Shown here one piece after another: positions 24,060 to 35,900 of a stretch of 64,000 nucleotides of DNA. Position 1 is the first letter of the stretch, and every line of letters starts with the position of its first letter. The notes below the pieces were generated by a model. That model had not been told where the DNA came from and made no database searches. It saw nothing but the letters and a program-made list of their open reading frames with translations. The stretch comes from Owenia fusiformis (taxonomy: Eukaryota > Annelida > Polychaeta > Sabellida > Oweniidae). The stretch covers positions 6,011,001 to 6,075,000 of the forward strand of contig CAIIXF020000012.1 of assembly GCA_903813345.2 (NCBI GenBank), written 5' to 3'. Position numbers and translations under genes: made by a program.

Positions 24060-25215
24060 ACATGTTTTGATAAAAAATTTGAGCCAAATTCATCCACTGG
24101 TATTTGAATTATCAAAGATTATGTTTTTATGAAACATGGTTGCCATTTTGAAATTCAGCTGTCATCTTAAGATTTCTTCTTTAGCAGAGAATGTCCGTCC
24201 AATGGTATTTGGGCTATCAAAGATTACTTTTTTAATGAAAAATGGCAGCCATTTTGAAATTCAGCTAACGCCTTTAAAATTTCTTCTGAAGCAGATCTCC
24301 TTTTTCCCTAAACATCAGCATATAAAATTGGAACCAAATCCATCCACTGGTATTTGAGTTATCATTAATTACGTTTTTTTACGAAAAATGGCGGCCATTT
24401 TGAAAATGGTGGCCATTTTGAAATTCAGTGGCCATCTTGAAAATTTATTTTTGAGCAGAACTTCTTTGTCTCTAGGCATCAGCATATAGAATTTGAACCA
24501 AATCCGTCATTTGGTATTTGAGTTATCGAAGGTTACTTTCTTTTATGAAAAATGGCGGCCATTTTGAAATTTAGCTACCACCTTGAAAATCCCTTCTCGA
24601 GCAGAGCTCCTGTGTCCCTAGGCATCATCATGTAAAATTTGAACCAAATCCATTCAATGGTAATTGAGTTATCAAAGATGTTTTTTTTTACGAAAAATGG
24701 CTGCCATTTTGAAATTTAGTTGCCATCTTGAAAATCCTTTCTCGAGCAGAGCTCCTATGTCCCTAAGCATCAGCATCTAAAATTTGAACCAAATCCATTC
24801 AATGGTATTTGAGTTATCAAAGATAATGTTTTTTTTACGAAAAATGGCCGCCATTTTGAAATTTGGATGCCATCTTGAAAATGTCTTCTTGAGCAAGGAT
24901 CCTTTGTACCCAGGCAACAGCATATAAAATTTTAACCAAATCCATCCAAGAGTATTTGAGTTATTAAAGATTATATTTTTTCCGAAAAATGGCCGCCTTT
25001 TTTAATTAAGCGGCCATATTGAAAATTCCTTCTCGAGCAGAGGTCCTACACCCATAAGGCATAGACCTATAAAATTTGAATGAAATCCGTCAACCGGTAT
25101 TTGAGTTATTGCCCGGACACACGAACGGACGGACGGAAGAACGGATGGACGGACGAACGGACGGACGGACGGCTTTTCTATATCCCCCTCGAACTTCGTT
25201 CGGTGGGATAACAAG
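24060..25215. repeat. Tandem array of about 140-150-bp units with ATGGCGGCCATTTTG
   Basis: About seven units share ATTTGAACCAAATCCAT, GGTATTTGAGTTATCAAAGA, TACGAAAAATGGCGGCCATT and TCGAGCAGAGCTCCT. The array ends with a GGACGGACGG-rich tract (25120-25170) and TCGTTCGGTGGGATAAC. Single units of the same family lie at 8205 and 13310. It separates the MYBBP1A exons from the NIT cyclase gene. Confidence 0.88.
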
Positions 25216-25470
25216 GCATCTACATGCAAAATGTCACCACCTGCCATTTGTTACATACTGAACACCAACCACAAAACATCAACCACTGAGCACCATATCC
25301 AAAAAAAGTTACAAAAAAAATACAAAATGACACCACCCACCAACCTACTACAGATGCCAAACATCAATGTGTAAATGCCGAACACCAACCACAAAACACT
25401 GTCCACAAAAAAGTAGGAGACTGTAACAATATGTCACCACTTCTGGTAATGACATACAAGAACACAAATG
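25214..25470. repeat. Dispersed repeat with AAAATGTCACCACCTGCCAT, copy 1
   Basis: Shared with 27693-27985 and 33700-33850: GCAAAATGTCACCACCTGCC, CACCAACCAC.GAACACCAT and GTCACCACTTCTGGT. Confidence 0.75.
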
Positions 25471-25499
25471 TGTACAAAATGTCCCCACCAATGGGTGAT

Positions 25500-26060
25500 C
25501 CCGTCAAATGGTTATCCTGAAAATGAGTAGACAAGACTTTACTGACACAATTTGAGGATGGAAAATCCAAAATGGCCGCCTTAAAATTTACCCAGAATCC
25601 CCCAAAATTAGTTAGTTCTATATTTTCATACTAAGAAGCACCCCTGAAAATTTGAAATTGATCCGTCAAACAGTTAAATAAGACTTTACAGACAAGATTT
25701 TAGGATGGAAAATCCAAAATGGCTGCCTTGACATTTACCCAGAATGCCAAAAAACTAATCAAATTTAGATTTTCATACTAAGAATCATCTCTGAAAATTC
25801 GAAATTGATCTAACAAACGGTTCACCTGGAAATGCGTAGACAAGACTTTACAGACAAGATTTTAGGATGGAAAATCCAAAATGCCTGCCTTGACATTTAC
25901 CCAGAACGCCAAAAAAACTAATCAGATCTAGATTTTCATACTAAGAATCATCCCTGAAAATTTGAAATTGATCTACCAAACGGTTAAATATAACTTTTCT
26001 TAAGACATTCAAAATGGCTGACATGACTGAGCTAACAGGTCCAAAACCTAATCAGATGTA
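25500..26060. repeat. Tandem array, about 150-165-bp units with GGATGGAAAATCCAAAATGG
   Basis: Three to four units also carry GCCTTGACATTTACCCAGAA, TTTTCATACTAAGAATCAT and AATTTGAAATTGATCTA. Non-coding. Confidence 0.8.
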
Positions 26061-26370
26061 GAATGAAGTGAGCTGAACAAGATGTTAAAGTTTTCAAAGC
26101 AACTGTGAAGGAGTTTTTCTTAAAGTTTGCAGACAAGGATTTTAGCATATGACCTCAAAATGGCCGACAGGAAGTAGCTATCGAGTTAATTTTTTTTCAT
26201 CCACATCTGTATGCACTCACAAGTTATTCCTGAAAATTTGAAGGTGATACCTGTAGCGGTTTTGGAGAAAACTGCCGGATGTACGGACGGAGAGACAGAC
26301 AACCAGACAGACAGACGGACGCGTCTAGGACGACAATTTGGCCCCACACTATGTGGTGGGGACATAAAAA
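26061..26370. repeat. Dispersed repeat end with GACGGAGAGACAGACAACC
   Basis: A tail of GACGGA and CAGACAGACAGACGG words followed by CACACTATGTGGTGGGGACA; same general plan as the tails at 3730, 8290, 13660 and 25120. Confidence 0.6.
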
Positions 26371-26940
26371 AGTTGTTTTTGAATCTTGTTATTGATCAGC
26401 TAATAAAACTTCATTAACATACTTAACATATTTAACATATTTTGTAAAACACAAATATTACTTTTCAATATATTACTTCTATTTCGAATGTGTTAATCTA
26501 ATCTACCTCATGAACAGAAGCCCCTAAATAAAAAATATCAGATATATAACATCAAAAAATTCAATCTTGAGAGAAAATGAGATCAGCCAGAAATGTTGAG
26601 TAGAAAATACATAAACAAAAGATCTCGACTATTTTGGAATTTAACAAATGTCAATATTTTATTACGTTTTACTGAGAAAAAGAGGGCAAAAGCTTGTTTC
26701 AAGCAAGGGTACTCATACATAAACAACTATCAAGACATACTCAAACACTAGTCAACATGAAGAACTGATGAAGATAGTAAAAAACTGCGCAAAAACTTGC
26801 AAATCAAAATTTAATTTAGGTTCAGATGCAACTATGAGAGTTCTTTTGAGAACAAATAAATTTTGAAATACAATAAAAAAAATTCAAAATTGCAACTATT
26901 GATTTAAACAATTGAAATCATTGTCAACAACAAAACAAAA
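26371..26940 (+). promoter_or_regulatory. Presumed 5' flank of the NIT guanylate cyclase
   Basis: An AT-rich stretch with no coding exon, directly upstream of the cyclase ATG. No TATA, CCAAT or initiator element stood out, so the transcription start cannot be placed. Confidence 0.3.
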
Positions 26941-29900
26941 ATGACGAGTTGGATGTCGAGGAGGTTCCCAAACAAGAACCAAGTGAGTCCAATGAACAGC
27001 TCTAAGATGGGGAGCAACAAGTCTTTAGTTGACAGTGTCGGCTCTATGTCCCCGTCGCAACTGGACAAAGCCATAATGGATATGCTCGACATACAGCGTC
27101 ATGAAAACACAGGTAGTTTGGGTGGACTTTGCTCAGGTAATAATGCAATATTTTTAATTTGTTTTAACTGCATTATGTATAAATGTGTCATATATCAGGG
27201 AGTAATTTCCAAGATTGACAAAGATATGAGGAAAATACAGTTTCCATTTTTTGACCACCCTGTATTATTGTATTGATGTATCTTTTAAATTATAATTTTC
27301 AAGTACCTTTTGCCATTTTTACTTCTAATATTTTCGGGGAAGAACTCTGTATTTTTTATATTTTCATCAAATTGATCTAAAAAACTCACCATGGTTACAT
27401 AGCAGTAACACATAAAGCAACCTTTCCATATATTTTTTTTTCTAATTGTGATCAACACACGCTCGACAATTTATGAGCGATAATACTAATAATAAAATCA
27501 TGCACATTTTAATCCATCATTCTCAAAACCGACCAGGTTTCTTTGCAGGCAACATAGTAACAACCCGTGGTAAAAGACTCCAACTGGTGAAGATTATCTT
27601 AATCATCTTGGTTCCCATCCTTTTCCTGATTGGGCTGGCAGGTTATGTTTTCGGACAACAGGTACATGAATTTTTACTTTGAAACTTAAATATAAGGCAT
27701 TAACATGCAAAATGTCACCACCTGCCATTTGATACAGATACCAAATACCAATAACTGACTGGTGAACACTATCCACATCTCATTACACCTGATTTTGATG
27801 AAATGTGTATTCAACCATAACATGTAAATATTCACACACATTTTTGAGCAAGGCATTAAAATGTCATCTCCCAGTTGTTAAAGTCACTGAATATCAAACA
27901 CCAACTGCCAAACACCAACCACTGAACACCATCCACACAAAAGTTAGAGACTATAAGAATATGCCACTACTTCTGGTGGAGATATAAAATGTATGTACCT
28001 AGTATTCTCCCAAGATACTATCTCAACCTCATGCAAACTCTCAAGTTACAGACTAGCTACATTCAATCATTCAAGCTACATACTTTGGTCATACATGGCT
28101 ATATTCTCAGGTGGTACATCATACAAACTCTCAAGCTATTCGTAACACTGTTATGTTTAGTACATACTTTGGTCATACATGGCTATATTCTCAGGTGGTA
28201 CATCATACAAACTCTCAAGCTATTCGTAACACTGTTATGTTTAGTACATACTTTGGTCATACATGGCTATATTCTCAGGTGGTACATCATACAAACTCTC
28301 AAGCTATTCGTAACACTGTTATGTTTAGTACATACTTTGGTCATACATGGCTATATTTTCAGGTGGTTAATCATGCAAACTCTCAAGCTATTTGTTACAC
28401 TGTTATGTTTAGTACATACATGGCTATATTTTCAGGTTGTAAATCATGCAAACTCTCAAGCTATTCGTAACACTGTTTTGTTTAGTACATACTTTGGTCA
28501 TACATGCTATATTTTCAGGTGGTACATCATACAAACTCTCAAGCTATTCGTAACACTGTTATGTTTAGTACATACTTTGGTCATACATGGCTATATTTTC
28601 AGGTTTTAAATCATGCAAACTCTCAAGCTATTAGTAACACTGTGATGTTTAGTACATACTTTGGTCATACATGGCTATATTTTCAGGTTTTAAATCATGC
28701 AAACTCTCAAGCTATTCGTAACACTGTGATGTTTAGTACATACTTTGGTCATACATGGCTATATTTTCAGGTTTTAAATCATGCAAACTCTCAAGCTATT
28801 CGTAACACTGTGATGTTTAGTACATACAGGGTGTCCAAGAAGTAACGTCAATGACCCTGGCATTTTGTCATTTATGCTTCAAATGTCATGAAACTTGGTC
28901 AGAATGTTCCTTGTACATTTATACATATAAATACGAAGTATGGAGTGACTGGCATTTGATTGGCCGATTTTATGGTTGCCATAGTAACACAAGTGCATGG
29001 ACCCTGGGGCAGTTCAGAATGTACCTGGTAAATATTATGTAAATCAGGTTATTATAAGGTAAAACCTTTGGCAAAAATGAAATGCAATGTCTTGGGACTT
29101 TTTCAAATCCTAACAGTTTTATTGTTTATTGGGAGTTACCATGGTAACACTTCTTTGGAGTACTTTATGACATCATAATATGTTTTCTGTCTCTTGGACC
29201 GAATTAGAATTACCATGGATGATGTCCTGATTGTATCACAATCAAAGTCGGACACATCTAAAATGGCACCCCTACTTGAACAAGCTCCATATTCGCCTGA
29301 TTTGGCCCCTAGTGATTTCTATCTTTATGGTGCACTAAAGGCTAAACTTGCTGGACAGTCTTTCTCTTCAAATGAGGAACTTAAGAGCTCTGTTCTGTCA
29401 TCCCTTGCAGAAATGAGCTCTTATGGTTTCAATAGAGTTTTCTTGGAGTGGGTAAGAAGACACCAGGGATGTGTGGAACTTGGTGGTGATTATGTAGAGT
29501 AACATTCAATAAACTTTAATATAACACTAATATAACGCCAGAAACAGCTATATTATGAATAAATGATGTGTAGTTGAAAACATTATATTTGTGGTCATAT
29601 TATAAATAAAAGATGTACACTTCAAAACTAGTGTTTATGGTTATTTTATTTTCCAAAGATCTTACGGATTGCAGAGCTGCCCCGGGGTCCATGCACTTGT
29701 GTTACTATGGTACTCATTAAACTGGCCAATCAAATGCTAGTAACTCCATACTTCATATTTATATTTATAAATGTACAAGGAACATTGTGACCAAGTTTCA
29801 TGGCATTTGAAGCATAAATGACAAAATGCCAGGGTCATTGACGTTACTTCTTGGACACCCTGTACTTTGGTCATTCATACATGCTATATTTTCAGGTGGT

Positions 29901-32900
29901 ACATCATGCAAACTCTCAAGCTATTCGTAACACTGTTATGTTTAGTACATACATGTACTTTGGTCATTCATTCATGGCTATATTTTCAGGTTGTAAATCA
30001 TGCAAACTCTCAAGCTATTCGTAACACTGTTATGTTTAGTACATACATGTACTTTGGTCATTCATTCATGGCTATATTTTCAGGTTGTAAATCATGCAAA
30101 CTCTCAAGCTATTCGTAACACTGTTATGTTTAGTACAGAGGTGGGTTCCTTGATCCATAACCTGCAGAGAGAAAGAGACATGAGTGCCCTCTATGTGAGC
30201 TCACTTGGACCAAATAGTAAAGCATTTCTAGTAAAGAGGTATGACAGAATCATTAGGACCAAATAGTAAAGCATTTCTTGTAAAGCATATGACAGAATAT
30301 ATTCAATTTTTATGTTGTAAAATGTTGGAAATATTGAAAAAACATTACTACACTGCATATCATCCTCAAAAGGTAAAGAAATTTTTGAGTGAGGGGTTGA
30401 ATATGGGTTTCATACAGAGACCAAATTTATCAAGGGACCAAGCGAAATATCAGATTATGTGAGAAAATGACCATACGATGTATATGTTTTTAAATCCAGA
30501 AGGATTCATATTTGACATTTTTAACCTAAAATAATTTGAAAAGTGCTCAAAATGGTGAAAACTGCATAATTTGTTTATTTTTGGCCAGAGGAAGTTAGCT
30601 CATACCCCCATGGCCAGCTATGAGCCTATATACATACTATACCACAGGTACCCCTTGACTGACCTAGCCTTAGAGGAGCTCTCTGATTGGCCTGTGGCAG
30701 ATGTCAACCCAAGAACCGAATTTCAGAGCAAGGAGCGCTTTCAAAACTACCTCAATGAACACAGGTGAAGAAGTAAAACATAGGGGAGCTTAAGTAACAT
30801 GTGTTTAAGAGAACTTGTATGTAAACATCTAAAATTATAGTCCTTTTGAGGTTAGGTCTCCCCTTTGTAATATTCACTTCAGAGTTTAAGAATAAAGATT
30901 TTGGAATATGAGTGTAACTAAGTCCCCCAAAAAGCAATTGAAAGGGGACAGCAATTGAAAGGAGACAGCAATTGAAAGGAGACAGCAATTGAAAGGGGAC
31001 AGCAATCTCTGGCCATGGGGCACATAAGATTACACATTCACATAAAAGTTCTTTTAAAAAACATGTATCTTAACCTCCCTATTATCTACTGTCAAGTAAC
31101 ATATGTTTAGTGTCACAAAAGGATCAAAGTATATGTGTCTAGAGTGGGAATAAAAACCCATTTTATTTTGAAGCGTTGCACCACTAATATAAGACAGGTG
31201 AACTCCCGTAAAGAATACTATACACTACACAGATGAAACTCTCTTTTAAGAAATATGAAACTACAGTAAAACCTGTATAGATTGAACACGTTTTGCTGGG
31301 TGTTCACTACAGAGAGGGTAATTTATACAGAAATCAGTACAGTATATGTGGAGGAAAGGGGTCCACTAGACACAGGTGTTCACTAGAGAGAGGGTAATTT
31401 ATACAGAAGTCAGTAAAGTATATGTGGAGGAAAGGGGTCCACTAGAGACAGGTGTTCACTACAGAGAGGGTAATTTATACAGAAGTCAGTAGAGTATATG
31501 TGGAGGAAAGGGGTCTACTAGAGACAGGTGTTCACTAAAGATAGGGTAATTTATACAGAAATCAGTACAGTATATGTGGAGGAAAGGGGTCCACTAGAGA
31601 CAGGTGTTCACTACAGTGAGGGTAATTTATACAGAAATCAGTAGAGTATATGTGGAGGAAAGGGGTCTACTAGAGACAGGTGTTCACCACAGAGAGGGTA
31701 TTTATACAGAAGTCAGTAGAGTATATGTGGAGGAAAGGGGTCTACTAGAGACAGGTGTTCACTACAGAGAGGGTAATTTATACAGAAGTCAGTAGAGTAT
31801 ATGTGGAGGAAAGGGGTCTACTAGAGACAGGTGTTCACTACAGAGAGGGTAATCTATACAGAAATCAGTACAGTATATGTGGAGGAAAGGGGTCCACTAG
31901 AGACAGGTGTTCACTACAGTGAGGGTAATTTATACAGAAGTCAGTAGAGTATATGTGGAGGAAAGGTGTCAACTAGAGATATGTGTTCACTAGAGAGAGG
32001 GTAATTTATACAGAAGTCAGTAGAGTATGTGTGGAGGAAAGGTGTCCACTAGAGATATGTGTTCACTACAGAGAGGGTAATTTATACAGAAGTCGGTAGA
32101 GTATATGTGGAGGAAAGAGGTCCACTAGAGACAGGTGTTCACTAGAGAGAGGGTAATTTATACAGAAGTCAGTAGAGTATATGTGGAGGAAAAGTGTCCA
32201 CTAGAGATATGTGTTCACTAGAGAGAGGGTAATTTATACAGAAGTCAGTAGAGTATATGTGGAGGAAAGGTGTCCACTAGAGATATGTGTTCACTAGAGA
32301 GAGGGTAATTTATACAGAAGTTAGTAGAGTATATGTGGAGGAAGGGTGTCCACTAGAGACAGGTGTTCATTAGAGAGAGGTGTTCACTAAGACAGGTTTT
32401 ACTGTACTTAAAATGGTGCCACATTCAGGATTTCTTTTATCAAATTCCTTTATTTCATTTAATATTAATGTACAGATATATATGTATTATTACAGGTATG
32501 CTTTGGATACAATTAACACAACAATTGATACTGAATTGATTCTCTATTCTGAAGTCATCAACATATTCATCAAGTGGCTTTATGACAGCATCAATGAACA
32601 AAGGTAGGCATCATACATCCATCCCCCGATCACAGGGCTTCAAATATGTTCTTTCTTTTTACCCCCTGTGTTAAGCAGTTAGCATTTCCCCAATTAAGAA
32701 CTCGCAATCTGATTGGCTGTCGCAACACTGCGACAGAAATCATGTATAAGTCATTGCGCATAATTAGATCACGTGATTCAGTTTAATTGGGCGCTTCCAA
32801 ATTGGTTATAGCAGGGGGAAGAAGGAGATACATATTCTGGATACCTACTTAGGAGGATGCATACATGACATTCAACTATTTTGACTATGCAAAAACCTTG

Positions 32901-35900
32901 AAATTTTCCTGATAAATATACATCCAGTTTTCTCCCCAGCATTTTTTCTCAAGTGGGTGCAAATTTTTATTTCCCCAATTAAGAACATATTTGATCAAAA
33001 TATGCCTACTTTTCAAGATTTCTCTCATTTTCAAGTGGGTGCAAATGGATTTTCAGTTGGGCACAATACTATCATTAAAGGGGCAATAAGGACTGTAGAG
33101 AAAATAGGAAATTTTTTTCATTTTTTCTGAGCTATCAAGGCAACATTTGATTTAAGATCTTCTTTGACATACCTATTTTCTTAAAATGTATGGATAAATT
33201 ATCAATTTCAGCACTAAGAAGTGTAAATTCAGTTCAAAGCTTCAAAAAGGGGACTTCCACTTTTATATTTTTAAGATCCACCATGTTTCAAGAGGAATAT
33301 CAGCTAAAATAATGTTTATCTGGGGGGTTTCTTTGTAGATAATAAAAATAGATGTTAGTCTTGATGAAATATCCAAACTTAAATAAATTCTAACACTGGT
33401 CCATGATAGTTTAATGACCCCTCTGCACTAATTATTGCACCTTTAATTAGTTGTAATAACACCCATAAATATATTCTAGATCCGGTACTATCTGGAAACA
33501 GCTGGTTGCATATTTAGAGATCATCGTTGGAAAGGAAGCATTTGGAGTTGAACGATCTCTCGGTGGTATATTCTACGCCAAAGGGACTTTTCCAGATAGG
33601 GACCTCTACCTCAAGTTCTTACAGCATCAGGTATGTCTGAACATTAACCTTTACAGTCATTTCTATTCCAGACATAACAATGTCAACAGTTTTGAACAAG
33701 GTATTAACATACAAAATGCCACTACCTGCCATTTGTTACAGGCTCTGTCTGCCGAACGCTGCCACAGATGCCAACATCAACCCCTGAACATGGTCCAAAA
33801 AAATTTGGAGACTATAACTATATGTCACCCCTTCTTGTGATGACATAATGATACCCTTAACTGTTCCCATCTTCATTGACTAACCAGAATATCCTCTGAC
33901 TATCTATTCTACTCTCAGGGCTCTTGCCAGGCTTTCAGACTGGTGGTGCAACACCACACTCTATTTAGCTCCCTCCACACCCTATTTGCAAATCGTGACG
34001 TTTCCACAGTCTAAACTTGACTGAATATACAATAATAGCATGTAAAAAGGATAAAACATAACATAAATATGATTTATCATGATTAAACGGTTATTCTGAA
34101 GATGTTAGCACCACACCCTAAATATTTCCTGGTGAGAGCCCTGACTATTGATGCACATAATATTTTGACAGTTGTACTTTCATGCCATTTTACATGAGGT
34201 CATACAAGCGAAATGTAGTACCATGCTTTTGCATGGTAAGTGCTGCGGTGAAAAAGTAACTCCAACTTGGTGGCAATCAAACCCACAAGCTCTCAATTAG
34301 ATCGTACATGAAGTGCTTTAGTTGATAGCAATCTGGCAAGATCAAAGAACAGTGTCTCTAAGAATTTTCTTCAACATGTATTGCAAGGACTTCAGTATGA
34401 ATGAAATGTTCCTTGGTGCTATGGTCTCAGATTGTTTTATTACTACTTGAATGATGGGGAAGGGGAATTAGACGCTGTTTCATTTCATGTTAGATAGTGA
34501 TTTGGGATAATAATCAGTTTCACTTCCTTATGAGAGAGACGTTTTCTTTTTCTTGTTATGTTCTGTTTTAATTGTTGATGTTTTCCATTTGGCGCTTTCG
34601 CATACATATCCACAATACAGATAGTTTTTAGAAATAGGACTCAAATGATTGTTTCTATTTTTTAGAATTTAGGGAACAGTTCTATTATATCTGCACTGAA
34701 GTATTCTGACCTGGCAAGTGAAATATACCTCCAGGAAGTCTTCAATGATACATTTATAGACATCATCAATGACAAGAGAGAAGAGATTCAGTATTCCTAT
34801 GCTTCGGGTAAAATCCTAATAGGTATGTTTTTGTTTCTTTGATATTTATGCTCTTTGTTAATCTCTTGACTACCCACAGTGACGAGATTTCTCATCACCT
34901 CAGAAATGACCTTGAAACCCAGAATGACGAGATAATCCGTCACAAAAATTTTCACTCCAATTTACAAAAAAATTGTTTTAAAATGTCTAGAAATGATCTC
35001 TGCCGTCTAAATTTACTAAATTGAACATCGTCTGTTGTATATGTATGTAGTAAAATGCCAAAAGCTGGCAAAAATCAAAAATTATCTGGTTTCATCCTAT
35101 TTTAGAACCTGGGATTCAGGAGGTTTATGCATTTTGTCTCTCTGTGATATTATCAGTTTTCACTGCATTTCATTTAATGAAATGTAGCCCTGTACCATCC
35201 ATGAAAGCAAAGCTTGAGTGGTGATACATTGTTTCCAGAGTGGAATATTTCCACGATTTTATCTCATGGTAAGAAGTTTCAGGCATTTTGATTTGTTCTC
35301 ACCATCAGTGACTAAATCTTTTAAGGATGTCCTGTTTCTCATCAATCTTCACATACGTAAATCTTGAGTGGTGATACATTGTTACCTGAGTGGAATATTT
35401 CCACGATTTTATCTCATGTTAAGAAGTTTCAGGCATTTTGATTTGTTCTCACCATCAGTGACTAAATCTTTTCAGGATGTCCTGTTTCTCATCAATCTTC
35501 ACATACGTAAATCTTGAGTGGTGATACATTGTTACCTGAGTGGAATATTTCCACGATTTTATCTCATGGTAAGAAGTTTTAGGCATTTCAATTTGTCCTC
35601 ACCATACATAAATCTTGAGTGGTGATACATTGTTACCTGAGTGGAATATTTCCATGATTTTATCTCATGTTAAGAAGTTTCAGGCATTTTGATTTGTTCT
35701 CACCATCAGTGACTAAATCTTTTCAGGATGTCCTGTTTCTCATCAATCTTCACATACGTAAATCTTGAGTGGTGATACATTGTTACCTGAGTGGAATATT
35801 TCCACGATTTTATCTCATGTTAAGAAGTTTTAGGCATTTCAATTTGTCCTCACCATACATAAATCTTGAGTGGTGATACATTGTCACTGAGTGGAATATT

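Larger units (their letters stand above)
28040..30138. repeat. 84-bp minisatellite split by a mariner
   Basis: About nine units at 28040-28826 and three at 29865-30138 share ATGGCTATATT.TCAGGTGGT, CAAACTCTCAAGCTATTCGT and AACACTGTTATGTTTAGTAC. The main period is 84 bp (for example 28095 to 28179); later units vary. The length is divisible by 3 and lacks stops, so a 206-codon frame crosses it, but I see no reason to call it coding. The array ends inside the splice acceptor of cyclase exon 3. Confidence 0.93.

Noticed and set aside
28001-28845. 206- and 113-codon open frames
   Set aside because: They are read-through of 84-bp repeat units lacking stops in several frames; no splice or start context and no protein-like composition.
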